DNA of 64,000 bases, from assembly GCA_910576775.1 (NCBI GenBank), contig CAJTJV010000008.1, positions 1 to 64,000 on the forward strand, read 5' to 3'. The stretch is from an uncultured Muribaculaceae bacterium (GTDB lineage Bacteria > Bacteroidota > Bacteroidia > Bacteroidales > Muribaculaceae). The position numbers and the translations under genes were made by a program. Each line of letters begins with the position of its first letter. The stretch's first letter is position 1. Under the pieces are notes generated by a model that saw only the letters and a program-made list of their open reading frames with translations, did not search any database and had not been told where the DNA came from. Of the stretch, positions 6,743 through 14,873 are shown piece by piece.

Positions 6743-6795
6743 TATCGGCCACCGGGAATGGGGGTAGAGATATTCCAAAATACTTTGAAAATCAT
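6742..6795 (-). CDS. 17-codon mini-ORF linking two genes
   Basis: A very short frame (MIFKVFWNISTPIPGGR) that starts with an ATGA overlap on the gene upstream, has AAAGGAGG 8 nt before its ATG, and stops as TAATG on the start of the next gene. The SD and both overlaps indicate that it is translated, probably to carry ribosomes across to the gene at 6742. Whether the peptide has its own role is unknown. Confidence 0.5.
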   Translation of the reverse strand: MIFKVFWNISTPIPGGR

Positions 6796-7016
6796 TTGGA
6801 ACCCTCCTTTTCTGCGAGAGCTGCTACGCCTACTGAAGCGAAGACAAGAAGCATTGATTGATAATCATTGTCACCGTCTTTGAGATATTCGGTCACGTCG
6901 ATTTCTGGCGTCTTTTCTGCGGCGAGCAAAATCGCCACAGTCTGTTCTTCAGTTGCGTTCATAAGCGCTGCGACTTTGAGCAACTGAGTTTTTGTGATGT
7001 CTGCTGTTACTTTCAT
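6792..7016 (-). CDS. Small hypothetical protein with SD-encoding tail
   Basis: A 74-aa mostly helical, acidic protein (MKVTADITKTQLLKVAAL). The tail ends KEGSK, identical to the tail of the gene at 7975-8202, and its codons carry the strong SD of the mini-ORF that follows. It overlaps the Cys-rich gene upstream by ATGA. No family recognised. Confidence 0.6.
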   Translation of the reverse strand: MKVTADITKTQLLKVAALMNATEEQTVAILLAAEKTPEIDVTEYLKDGDNDYQSMLLVFASVGVAALAEKEGSK

Positions 7017-7366
7017 CTCTTGGTGTTGTATTTAGGTGAGTATTTCTTACATGAGAATTGTTTAGGGGAAATGGGACGCTTGCAGAGCACACATCGGGGT
7101 GGGTGGGCCTGATAATGACAGCACAAATCGCAAGTGGGGCCCAGCTCTCGAATATTCCTGATCCTGGCATTGAGCATTTCGGTAGGATTAGAGCAAAAAG
7201 CCACGTCCCGGAGAGCAATTGATTGTTTAAGCTGTTCTACAGAAATTAACATCTTGCGGATTTCGTCAAAGAAGACGATCATGCCTTGCAGCCCCACCAC
7301 CGCCCTTTGGAATGAAGCGAGCTGCGAGGCATACTTTATCAGGTCATTTGATAGCTTATGGGGCAT
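7013..7366 (-). CDS. Small protein with C-terminal zinc-ribbon-like cysteines
   Basis: A 117-aa protein. The first 70 residues are helical. Residues 78-105 carry CDLCCHY and CVLCKRPISPKQFSC: seven ligand-type residues that look like a zinc-binding knuckle pair. It is otherwise unrecognised. It overlaps both neighbours (11 nt upstream, 4 nt downstream). A DNA- or RNA-binding accessory role is possible. Confidence 0.6.
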   Translation of the reverse strand: MPHKLSNDLIKYASQLASFQRAVVGLQGMIVFFDEIRKMLISVEQLKQSIALRDVAFCSNPTEMLNARIRNIRELGPTCDLCCHYQAHPPRCVLCKRPISPKQFSCKKYSPKYNTKR

Positions 7367-7574
7367 GTGGAGTAAAATCTGTTACGGCGGCTTCATCGGG
7401 AAAAAAGTCATCGAGGATAGTCCAAAGTTCTTGTCCGAGTTTGACATCAGTAGCCGCGAGGTCAGAAAAGAGAGCCTTCAAGTCCATGTAACCACCTACC
7501 GGGTCGGACCGTATGTTACATTCCAGATAGTTACGGTAGTGGGCCGCAATGATTTCTCGTTGTTTGGCGTTCAT
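7356..7574 (-). CDS. Small hypothetical protein
   Basis: A 72-aa protein beginning MNAKQREIIAAHYRNYL, acidic in its second half. No family recognised. The ATG overlaps the upstream stop (ATGA), and its 3' end overlaps the next gene by 11 nt, which supports coupled translation within the operon. Confidence 0.55.
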   Translation of the reverse strand: MNAKQREIIAAHYRNYLECNIRSDPVGGYMDLKALFSDLAATDVKLGQELWTILDDFFPDEAAVTDFTPHAP

Positions 7575-7978
7575 TTGCTCATCGGATTATTTTCAGCCCA
7601 TTCGGCTCCTAAGTGGAAGGGCAAGAGAAACATTGCAAACAGTACCGGGTCTTCTAAATCCGGGTCTGCGCGTGATATTATACGTTTGACTTCATCCGCC
7701 TGAGCTCGGTTCCACGCGGCAAGCTCCTGCCTAGTTCTGCGGCCTTTGAAAGGATGTTCATCCGCCCATTCTGCGCCCTCGGTGAAAGCGAATGAATTTG
7801 TTAGTCCGGAGATGCCGCAACCAGGGACGTTTAGAAACTTCTCTGTCGCAAACGCCATGATTTGGTCTTTGCGGCGTTCTTTAGCATCTTCCGAGGTGCC
7901 GGTTTTGGGTGTTATGTCCTCGTATTCTACGTCGATAGGGGCACATGCCTCCCTGAGGCGTTCGGCGAACGATTTCAT
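7571..7978 (-). CDS. Hypothetical protein of phage-like operon
   Basis: A 135-aa protein starting MKSFAERLREACAPI. It contains two copies of an A-EWA(D/E) pattern (AFTEGAEWADEHPF and HLGAEWAENNPMSK), seen in many short phage-encoded proteins of Bacteroidales. The start is fixed by GGAG 8 nt upstream and an ATGA overlap with the gene at 8202. Function unknown. Confidence 0.65.
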   Translation of the reverse strand: MKSFAERLREACAPIDVEYEDITPKTGTSEDAKERRKDQIMAFATEKFLNVPGCGISGLTNSFAFTEGAEWADEHPFKGRRTRQELAAWNRAQADEVKRIISRADPDLEDPVLFAMFLLPFHLGAEWAENNPMSK

Positions 7979-8202
7979 TTCGAGCCCTCCTTTCCTGAAA
8001 GAGCCGCAGCGGCGATAACGATAAGCGAGAATACGCCGGTCACGAAGATTATAGCGGCAGCTGTGCCCCATAGCGGAGCCGTAATCCACCACCAGGACCA
8101 GCTGAAGATTCCGGATAGTTTGAGTGTGATGAACGCGAGAGATGTGGCAACGGCAACAAGAATAAGGATCCGTAGCATCCATTTCGATTTGTTAGATTTC
8201 AT
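7975..8202 (-). CDS. Small two-helix membrane protein
   Basis: A 75-aa protein with two transmembrane helices (about residues 9-30 and 42-66) and a tail KEGSK whose codons supply the SD of the next gene. It overlaps the lipoprotein gene upstream by ATGA. A holin-like size and topology is noted, but nothing else supports a lysis role. Confidence 0.55.
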   Translation of the reverse strand: MKSNKSKWMLRILILVAVATSLAFITLKLSGIFSWSWWWITAPLWGTAAAIIFVTGVFSLIVIAAAALSGKEGSK

Positions 8203-8561
8203 TTTGATGTTATATTGAATGAATATATTTTGTCGTTCTCATGGTCGTAGACCTTTCCTTCGATGACTGAAAGATATTCGTCGCCGCGCTCATGGGCGCT
8301 GTCGAGGCAGAAATCGATGCGATCGAATTGTTCAGAAAGATTCGAGGCAAGTTCTGCGATTGTAGTAAGTGACGGGCGTTCGGGCGAGGACAAGCGAATG
8401 AAATAGCCCGACGGGCTATATTCAGAGACAGTTATGCCCTGAGGCATTGTGTATGCTACGACAACAGTGTTTGGGTTAGCGTATGTCGATATGCTACGCT
8501 CTGCCGACGGAGTGCATGCGGAGAGCGCTAATAGTAGTAAAAGTAGAATTGATTTCTGCAT
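8199..8561 (-). CDS. Small lipoprotein
   Basis: A 120-aa protein with a lipoprotein signal peptide (MQKSILLLLLLALSAC, cysteine 16). The mature domain is about 105 residues and contains VEYS/FIRLSSPERPSL and ends in ITSK. No family recognised. It is part of the coupled operon, 4 nt overlap with the following membrane-protein gene. It would face the periplasm or outer membrane, perhaps as an element-encoded envelope modifier. Confidence 0.6.
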   Translation of the reverse strand: MQKSILLLLLLALSACTPSAERSISTYANPNTVVVAYTMPQGITVSEYSPSGYFIRLSSPERPSLTTIAELASNLSEQFDRIDFCLDSAHERGDEYLSVIEGKVYDHENDKIYSFNITSK

Positions 8562-8572
8562 GTTGATTATAT

Positions 8573-8929
8573 TTAATTAAAATTAAGTTCGGTTTGTAGC
8601 AAATCTTTCTCGGCATTCTTAATCGCGTCCCGAGATTCGGACGTGAAATAAGAAAGGTAATTCTTCATGAAGCCGAGTGCGTGGAGATTGGCGTCTCGTT
8701 GGTAGCGGAAAGTGCCAAAACTTGGAGATGGCTTAGTTGAGGACACATCGCCGCTTGCCCAGAACACACGATAACCATAAACCCATGTACCATCAGGAAG
8801 AACAGCCGTTGTAATAGTAATCGTTTCATGTCTCGAATCCGTGATTTGCCATGATGCCGTCGCTTCAACCGGCTCGACAGCATCGTGGCTCTCAATTTTG
8901 AGATAATCATACTGGTTTCTTCTTTTCAT
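8573..8929 (-). CDS. Hypothetical protein
   Basis: A 118-aa soluble protein starting MKRRNQYDYLKIESHD. The central part looks beta-rich (WQITDSRHETITITT, VYGYRVFW). No family recognised. The ATG at 8929 is chosen over a TTG 9 nt upstream. It overlaps the DnaA-C-like gene by 23 nt. Confidence 0.55.
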   Translation of the reverse strand: MKRRNQYDYLKIESHDAVEPVEATASWQITDSRHETITITTAVLPDGTWVYGYRVFWASGDVSSTKPSPSFGTFRYQRDANLHALGFMKNYLSYFTSESRDAIKNAEKDLLQTELNFN

Positions 8930-9200
8930 AATAAGCAAAAGCTTTTAGGTACTTTTCGTTGAAAGTCTTACTGATTTTGATGTAGGATTCTGCATTTCGC
9001 CGCGCTTTCAGTACTGTGGTTCGGGAACGGTTCAACAGCCATGCCATTGACTGGTCGGTTGCTCCATTCCGGCAGGCCAACATGATAAAAAGCATACGAG
9101 CTTCGACAATTGGCCAAAGGCGAGAGCGTGAAAGCATTTTACGCTTACAGATACCTGACGCGTATGCTACGGCTTCAAAAGTTAAATCAGGGAGTAACAT
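8907..9200 (-). CDS. DnaA C-terminal-like DNA-binding protein
   Basis: A 97-aa protein. Residues 14-75 resemble the DnaA domain IV helix-turn-helix: KRKMLSRSRL, then VEARMLFIMLACRNG, then a signature-like segment MAWLLNRSRTTVLKARRNAE. In DnaA this domain binds origin boxes. Here it stands alone without the AAA+ part, 12 nt after the primase-helicase gene. An origin-binding or regulatory role in element replication is plausible. It could also be a general phage HTH protein. Confidence 0.6.
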   Translation of the reverse strand: MLLPDLTFEAVAYASGICKRKMLSRSRLWPIVEARMLFIMLACRNGATDQSMAWLLNRSRTTVLKARRNAESYIKISKTFNEKYLKAFAYYEKKKPV

Positions 9201-9211
9201 ATATATGGAGA

Positions 9212-12200
9212 TTAGAATGGACGTGATCCTTTATCTTTTGCGGCGGAGTATATTGTAAAATATTCTACGCCGCCAGATTTGTCTTCGTCGCCGATAAATG
9301 TTTCGTCGCGATGCGTTCTTTTCCAATCGGAATAGAACTCTTTCGCCTCAGCTTTCTTGTCGACAGGCTGGTTTATATTGAAATCGTAGCCTTTGAATTT
9401 GCAATATGCTATGATTTTATTCTTGAAATTCGTACGGGTGACGCCGTGGCCATTCGGACCGCCGGCAAATTCAATGAAAGCAAGGAACAGTTCTTTTCGC
9501 ACCAATCGGGTATTGAGTTTATCGCCTGTCGGATCGAAATATTCCTCCGCCCATTGGTAAAGGACTTCCGACATTTCTTGCCGTAACGTTCTTCGCTCAA
9601 TATTCTTCATCGGTGGTGGCACGGCGCCTTCACCTTCACACGCCCACATTTCTTCAAATGAACGGAGATAGTACATGACACATTCGGCCATAAGATTGTC
9701 GAACAAAGCCCACTGATATTCATCCCAGTCATCGAACAGCATATGGTGAAAGTCATCTACGGGACGATGGTTCGGATTATACCATGTCGAGAATTCCATA
9801 TACGATATGCGGCGCTTTGTCGAGCCTTGGCTTGCGCCGTTGATAGTATGATTCGTGGTGACGAGAATCTTGGGAGAATCCTCGATTGGAATTGTGAAGC
9901 GGTCTTTGCCTTTCGGGTTTATCGGCATGGGACCGGTTACCCACGTGAAAAGTTTTGTAAAGTCAAAATTGGTCTTGACGTCATCGATGAAAATATTGCG
10001 CGTCGCCTTGGTAACACCCGAAAGCACAAAATCATCGTCATTCTTAAAATCCTTGCCACTAATAAAGAACTGGCACAGGATATGACTCAGCGCATTACCG
10101 AGAATAGATTTGCCGACGCCGCCATGGCTCTGCCCTACCTCAGTCATCTGGTAGTCCTGGACTACGACAGCTTTGCGCTCAGAGGCATATTTCCAGTCAC
10201 ATAAGAGATAGCCTATAGTCGTAATCTTGTTCACGACATGGTGAATCCACTCTATTGTCTCATCATCAGTCGTTTCCCTAGGAGCGTCATGTGGAAAGAA
10301 ATTATTCGAGGTGTTTATAATATATTGCAGGAACTCGCATTTCTTTCCGTCTTCCGACAGTTCCCAACAGTAGCCGTTTTCATATTTCGATATTGATTGT
10401 ATAACCGGAATACGACGAAAATTGCGCGGAACGATGCGACTGCGCCACACGTTTGCAATAGGTTGTCCCGGAGTAATTTTATACGCCGTGATTTCAACCT
10501 GTCCGTTATTGTAATATGTTCTTTGCACATCAGGCTCAAAATGGTTGAAATCATCAGAACGGAGCTCAAGACGTTCGAGCTTCTTGTCCGGTAGGAGCAC
10601 GTCAATCTTACTATTGAAATATTCGTGTACAAGCGGATTCTTTACGTTTGTCATGATATACTGAATGATAAAGTCGCGAAGCTCATAAGATGCCGAGCGG
10701 TCGATTATACCCTCATCAATATGAATGAAATCAAATCCTGACGCAGCTTCATCGCTCCGGCGCAATCGATAGAATCCTGACGCGGAAAGGAAACGAAAAG
10801 TTTCCGTATAGTTGAGCACTACTTTATCATTATCTTTGCTGTCTTTCTCGACTGAATATATATCGACATCGGAAGAATAGCTGCTGATACGCACCATTTC
10901 TCCGTTTTCGACCTTATAGCGAAGCCCCCCAATTTTGAATGTCGGGATATCAGACAAGCGCTCTTTGTGAGCCTCAAAGAACGCCTTTCGGTCGTTAAGA
11001 TGCCAAAAGTCGCGTATTTTGGCGTCGGATAAAGTAGTAATTTTATGTACATCGAGCCATGTTCCGCGTCCGTCATGTGAGTGCATGGTGTGATCGATGT
11101 CTTTCATCAGCTCGTTCTCTCTGCCTTTGAGCGAACCTACGAGCAAATCATCGACTCCTTTGTCGTCATGCTCGTTCTGATTTACATGCCCCCACCAAAT
11201 ATCAACATTCAGCCCCAGGTTGTGGAACGATTCGACGTACTGCTTGAACTTGATAACCGCAGCCGCAAAACTCACCGGGCGTTGATCCACCTTATCGCCG
11301 AGAGTAATATTGCGCGATAGGTTATTCCAATCGGAATCCATAACAAGCACAACATGCCTAACATGGCACGTCTTGACAACATCCTGAATAGATTGAATAA
11401 GGCCCTGTTCTTTGTTACCGATATTCATGATTCCCTGGATGCCAAGCGAAATCATGCCATGCTTGCACGCTTTTTCCGCTTTCTTTTCGCCTTCCTGTAG
11501 GAACAAAACCTCTATAGTTGCTTTCGACTTATACAGGCGCCTGACGACCTCCGGAACATAAACCTGTGTAGGTGCTCCCGGCGGAGTCTGATATTTCATT
11601 TTCGATCCGTCCTGCGCTACATGTAAATCGGGATTCGAGTAACGTACACGGACATAATTTCGGAGAGATTTTGCGCCTTTGACAGAATACTGCATCGGAC
11701 GCCCCTGCAAATCGTAATAGAAAATGAGCATGTCATCGCCCGTTTGCACATCCGGTGTAAAGTTCGGCCCAATTCTGCCCGGACGCATCGGGCACAACAA
11801 AGTTTCCTGGTTGTTGATAATGACGTTCGCCATTATATCCTCGATTTCTATGCCGGAACCTTCAAGCTGCTGTGCGCAAAAAGTTTGATTCGTAGTGCCC
11901 TTGGCTTTCTGTACGGATTCGCGCCTTATTGTTTCTTCAGGAACGATAGTTACGCCACAAGCGCGTGCAGCTCCTTCGATACATTCCAAATAGTCCCGTT
12001 CAATATCTTTTCCGACAAAATGCGCATAAGCTTGAATCGAATTCGAAAAGCCTTGCTCGCATACCCAACAACGCGCAGAATTATGCCCTTTTCTAACGTC
12101 GACATAGAATTTCTTTTTCCCGCAAAACGGGCAATCAATCTCTTGTGTCGCCCTATTCATATTGACATCAGGAATCACGCGGCGAATATCCGCAGACTTT

Positions 12201-12232
12201 ACTTTGTCAATCTCAAATTTACTGTATTTCAT
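9212..12232 (-). CDS. Primase-helicase replication protein
   Basis: A 1006-aa protein. Residues 34-58 form a CHC2-like zinc finger (Cys34, 37, 55, 58). Residues about 240-365 look like a Toprim-type catalytic core (LFLQEGEKKA at 244-252, DSD at 299-301, KGVDDLL at 358-364), as in DUF3854 proteins. The C-terminal half is an SF3/DUF5906-like helicase with Walker A GGVGKS at 704-709, a Walker B-like IFIDDVK and ILVTTNHTI. Such proteins prime and unwind DNA at the origin of phages, satellites and plasmids. The gene overlaps the LuxR-type gene by 4 nt. Confidence 0.85.
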   Translation of the reverse strand: MKYSKFEIDKVKSADIRRVIPDVNMNRATQEIDCPFCGKKKFYVDVRKGHNSARCWVCEQGFSNSIQAYAHFVGKDIERDYLECIEGAARACGVTIVPEETIRRESVQKAKGTTNQTFCAQQLEGSGIEIEDIMANVIINNQETLLCPMRPGRIGPNFTPDVQTGDDMLIFYYDLQGRPMQYSVKGAKSLRNYVRVRYSNPDLHVAQDGSKMKYQTPPGAPTQVYVPEVVRRLYKSKATIEVLFLQEGEKKAEKACKHGMISLGIQGIMNIGNKEQGLIQSIQDVVKTCHVRHVVLVMDSDWNNLSRNITLGDKVDQRPVSFAAAVIKFKQYVESFHNLGLNVDIWWGHVNQNEHDDKGVDDLLVGSLKGRENELMKDIDHTMHSHDGRGTWLDVHKITTLSDAKIRDFWHLNDRKAFFEAHKERLSDIPTFKIGGLRYKVENGEMVRISSYSSDVDIYSVEKDSKDNDKVVLNYTETFRFLSASGFYRLRRSDEAASGFDFIHIDEGIIDRSASYELRDFIIQYIMTNVKNPLVHEYFNSKIDVLLPDKKLERLELRSDDFNHFEPDVQRTYYNNGQVEITAYKITPGQPIANVWRSRIVPRNFRRIPVIQSISKYENGYCWELSEDGKKCEFLQYIINTSNNFFPHDAPRETTDDETIEWIHHVVNKITTIGYLLCDWKYASERKAVVVQDYQMTEVGQSHGGVGKSILGNALSHILCQFFISGKDFKNDDDFVLSGVTKATRNIFIDDVKTNFDFTKLFTWVTGPMPINPKGKDRFTIPIEDSPKILVTTNHTINGASQGSTKRRISYMEFSTWYNPNHRPVDDFHHMLFDDWDEYQWALFDNLMAECVMYYLRSFEEMWACEGEGAVPPPMKNIERRTLRQEMSEVLYQWAEEYFDPTGDKLNTRLVRKELFLAFIEFAGGPNGHGVTRTNFKNKIIAYCKFKGYDFNINQPVDKKAEAKEFYSDWKRTHRDETFIGDEDKSGGVEYFTIYSAAKDKGSRPF

Positions 12233-12813
12233 AGAAAAAGGCTGTACTTAGAGGCATATTTGATAAATTCGGCCTTTGAATGGATGCCCAGACGAACATA
12301 GGCATTTCTCACATGTGTATGCACAGTCATCGGAGAGAGGCATAGACGGTCGCCTATTTGTTCTTCTGTCAAACCTTCAAATACGAGAGCCATTACCCTC
12401 ATCTCGGCCGAACTCAGCTTATGATCGAACTCCGGACGGCAAATTACTCGGTCATACTTGCACTCACCACGCAGAGGGCAGTTGATGTGTTCAAAAGTGT
12501 ATTGGCGTGAAGCATTAATATCAGGCACGTTGTCGAGCGCAGCAAAATTGCAGCGTACAAAACGGCATACAACACGAAAGCGAAAATATGATTGGTTTCG
12601 TAAACAGCCGTTATATTCCTCCGACAGCGCCGTGTAAGCTTTCGGATAGAACACCTCAATCTGTTCAGCCATTTCACGCACAATATCATAATCTGTTTCG
12701 AGTAACTGACGAATCGAACCGTCAGCATCTCTAAGCCATACTTCATTCTCGTACGCAAAAAATTCTGTATTTGCCAATACCATATTCGTGGTAATATAAT
12801 CATTTTCCGACAT
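12229..12813 (-). CDS. LuxR-type HTH transcription regulator
   Basis: A 194-aa protein whose last 65 residues are a LuxR-type helix-turn-helix (LSSAEMRVMALVFEGLTEEQIG, LSPMTVHTHVRNAYVRLG). The N-terminal 120 residues are an unknown sensor-like domain with four cysteines. No phosphorylation site is visible. It is the second gene of the replication operon and may control it in response to an unknown cue. It overlaps its neighbours by 14 and 4 nt. Confidence 0.8.
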   Translation of the reverse strand: MSENDYITTNMVLANTEFFAYENEVWLRDADGSIRQLLETDYDIVREMAEQIEVFYPKAYTALSEEYNGCLRNQSYFRFRVVCRFVRCNFAALDNVPDINASRQYTFEHINCPLRGECKYDRVICRPEFDHKLSSAEMRVMALVFEGLTEEQIGDRLCLSPMTVHTHVRNAYVRLGIHSKAEFIKYASKYSLFL

Positions 12814-13009
12814 GAATTCTAAGATCGATGCCTAATATCTCGTTAATTTTGTCAACATAAATGGGCTTAATTTTGGTACGTCCTCGTCTCCAAGCACAAA
12901 GCACGTTTGGGGACACACCACATTTAACACGTATATCACGCGATACTGCTATGCGAGTTAACCAATCTAATGACGCCATATAATGGTCGAAAGCTTCGTT
13001 AATTGACAT
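12800..13009 (-). CDS. Small HTH protein, first gene of replication operon
   Basis: A 69-aa protein with a lambda-repressor-like arrangement (SRDIRVKCGVSPNVLCAWRRGRTKIKP), consistent with a Cro-like regulator. It is divergent from the larger HTH gene at 13134 and shares its 124-nt intergenic region. A Cro/CI-type switch is a reasonable reading but is inferred from layout. Confidence 0.65.
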   Translation of the reverse strand: MSINEAFDHYMASLDWLTRIAVSRDIRVKCGVSPNVLCAWRRGRTKIKPIYVDKINEILGIDLRIHVGK

Positions 13010-13133
13010 TCTCTTGTTAATTCCAATTTATATTTGTATTTTTACGACTACAAAGGAATAACAAAAAATTCAAACATTAACCATTTCAGACATTAATTCT
13101 GATATTAATTAATATACATTAACAAAGGAGATA
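13010..13133. promoter_or_regulatory. Divergent control region with three ACATTAA repeats
   Basis: AT-rich region between divergent HTH genes. ACATTAA occurs in direct orientation at 13074-13080, 13090-13096 and 13116-13122. The region also contains the SD AAAGGAG for the gene at 13134. No perfect -33/-7 pair was found in either direction, which fits a regulated promoter. The repeats are candidate operators for the two HTH proteins. Confidence 0.5.
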
Positions 13134-13535
13134 ATGAAACACGCGGGTCGCTTACTCAAGGAACATATTGAGAAGAACCACTTAGTCAAAAAGCAAGTTG
13201 CTAATGCAGCAGGCATTACATATAATTATCTTTCAACAATATTCAAGCAGGAAACCATGGATGCTGCTTTATTGGAAAAGTTATATGTCGCTGTTGGATT
13301 ACATCCGGGAATAGTCTTCGATGTACCTCAAGAGGTAAACAAAAGTTTCTCGGATATCTCGGCTCAGACAGAGCACGGAAATGCTTCTGTCAAGATTACA
13401 AATGGTGAAAATTTCCGAGAGATTATTGAAGCTCAGAAAAATTTAATCGCCGAAAAAGAACGTACTATTCAAATACTTATGTCAGCAAGCAACATTGTTG
13501 TGCCGGGACAAAATCGGGACAACAACAATAAATAA
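13134..13535 (+). CDS. Cro/CI-type repressor with coiled-coil tail
   Basis: A 133-aa protein with an HTH_3/XRE fold in residues 5-60 (VKKQVANAAGITYNYLSTIFKQ) and a C-terminal helix at about 95-120 that looks like a coiled coil for oligomerisation. It lacks the LexA-type protease domain of CI, so it is not expected to self-cleave; the antirepressor-like protein at 5737 may relieve it instead. It is transcribed away from the replication operon and probably represses it. A strong SD precedes it. Confidence 0.75.
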   Translation: MKHAGRLLKEHIEKNHLVKKQVANAAGITYNYLSTIFKQETMDAALLEKLYVAVGLHPGIVFDVPQEVNKSFSDISAQTEHGNASVKITNGENFREIIEAQKNLIAEKERTIQILMSASNIVVPGQNRDNNNK

Positions 13536-13613
13536 TGTACGACCAACAGGGTTGACATCAAATAATCAGATGTCGATATTGCAGGACGTTAGTCTTCTCA
13601 CCCCGACTTTTCA

Positions 13614-13651
13614 GGACAGCCTTTCATTGCAATTGCAATGAAAGGCTGTCC
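13614..13651. terminator. Long perfect palindrome ending the element
   Basis: A 38-nt perfect palindrome with half-sites of 19 nt (GGACAGCCTTTCATTGCAA). It lies 79 nt after the repressor gene and 90 nt before the sigma promoter, so it is a bidirectional terminator or a boundary feature. It is followed by GAATTTTAT on the plus strand. Confidence 0.6.
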
Positions 13652-13740
13652 GAATTTTATATCTATTTAATCCATGAATCTCCAATATCCACAAATCCGT
13701 TGACTATCACCGTTCCTTTGCAAAGCCCTATACCGAAGCA

Positions 13741-13772
13741 TTTGTAGAGAACGCAATTTTTTTTTACCTTTG
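13741..13772 (+). promoter_or_regulatory. Promoter of the ECF sigma operon
   Basis: TTTG (13741-13744), a 20-nt spacer rich in T, and TACCTTTG (13765-13772): an exact Bacteroidetes consensus. Transcription would begin only a few bases before the ATG at 13785, so the leader is very short. Confidence 0.8.
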
Positions 13773-13784
13773 TAGCCATAAGTT

Positions 13785-14345
13785 ATGGCATCTGCATTTC
13801 CCAAAGAGAATCCGGAACTCGTTGCGCGTCTGCGCGACCCTTCGACCGTGCGCTCGGCTTTCACCGAAGCCACGCGATTGTACACGGAGCCTCTTTATTG
13901 GCAGATACGCAGGCTCGTAAGAGATCACGACGATGCCAACGATCTCCTGCAGAATACCTTTATGAAAGCATGGAGTTCCATTGAAAATTTCCGCGGCGAA
14001 GCCAAGCTTTCCACCTGGCTATATAAAATCGCCATCAATGAGAGCCTCGGATTTCTCGAACGGGAGAAACGCCGTCAGAAAGTATCGCTTGACGATCCGG
14101 AGGCCGCGAACATCCACAACATATCGGCAGATACGTCTCTCAACGGCAACGCCTTGGCACAGAAACTACAGGATGCCATAGCGACACTTCCGGAGAAACA
14201 AAGAATAGTGTTCAACATGAAATATTTCGATGACATGAAATACGAAGAAATATCGGAAATTCTCGGCACGTCAGTCGGAGCGCTGAAGGCATCCTACCAT
14301 ATCGCCAGCAAAAAGATTGAACAATATTTTGAAAACAACGATTAA
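13785..14345 (+). CDS. ECF-family RNA polymerase sigma factor
   Basis: A 186-aa sigma-70 family protein. Region 2 lies at residues 25-95 (DDANDLLQNTFMKAWSSIENF, LSTWLYKIAINES), and region 4 at about 125-180 (LPEKQRIVFNMKYFDDMKYEEIS, LKASYHIASKKIE). It directs RNA polymerase to a stress or envelope regulon. The next gene encodes a membrane protein that is probably its anti-sigma factor, and the third encodes a Spy-like periplasmic protein, which points to envelope stress. Confidence 0.9.
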   Translation: MASAFPKENPELVARLRDPSTVRSAFTEATRLYTEPLYWQIRRLVRDHDDANDLLQNTFMKAWSSIENFRGEAKLSTWLYKIAINESLGFLEREKRRQKVSLDDPEAANIHNISADTSLNGNALAQKLQDAIATLPEKQRIVFNMKYFDDMKYEEISEILGTSVGALKASYHIASKKIEQYFENND

Positions 14346-14391
14346 ACCTTGGCGCCGGCATCCAGTCAAAAAATAGAATAACAATCATAAC

Positions 14392-14871
14392 ATGGCAAAA
14401 GACAGAGAGAACATACTCGAAAAAGCCCGTGCGGAAGGCTTCGCGACCCCATCGGCCGGCATGAAAGTGCCCGACGGTTATTTTGCGTCCTTCTCCGAGA
14501 ATATTGCAGCCATGCTTCCGGAGCGCCCCGAGCTCACAAAGCCTGCCGCAACTAAAGAACCGCGCACTATGTGGGAGAGGCTTCGCCCGTATGTCTACAT
14601 GGCGGCTATGTTCGCAGGTATCTGGCTGATGCTTCAGATGTTTGTTTCTATCAATCCCGGAAGGTCGCTTGCTCCTGTAGAGGACAATCCCGTACTTGCC
14701 GACGCTCTTTCGACCGAAGATTTTGTATTCGATTATGTATATCCCGACCTTGACGAACGTGATATAGTAGATGACATGCTCGAAACGGAAGAAATCGATT
14801 CCACATTTGAACTCGACGATTTATTCGGGGACGATACCGAAAACTCCGACCAAACGTACATACTGCCATAA
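14392..14871 (+). CDS. Putative membrane anti-sigma factor
   Basis: A 159-aa protein with one transmembrane helix at about residues 65-84 (PYVYMAAMFAGIWLMLQM). The N-terminal 60 residues are cytosolic and the C-terminal acidic part is periplasmic. No classical anti-sigma zinc motif is present. Its position directly after the ECF sigma gene supports the role; sequence similarity alone would not. The very acidic tail (DERDIVDDMLETEEID) may sense cations or misfolded protein, which is inferred. Confidence 0.6.
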   Translation: MAKDRENILEKARAEGFATPSAGMKVPDGYFASFSENIAAMLPERPELTKPAATKEPRTMWERLRPYVYMAAMFAGIWLMLQMFVSINPGRSLAPVEDNPVLADALSTEDFVFDYVYPDLDERDIVDDMLETEEIDSTFELDDLFGDDTENSDQTYILP

Positions 14872-14873
14872 TT

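Noticed and set aside
7975..8202. Phage holin
   Set aside because: Two helices and small size fit, but there is no endolysin or other lysis gene beside it.
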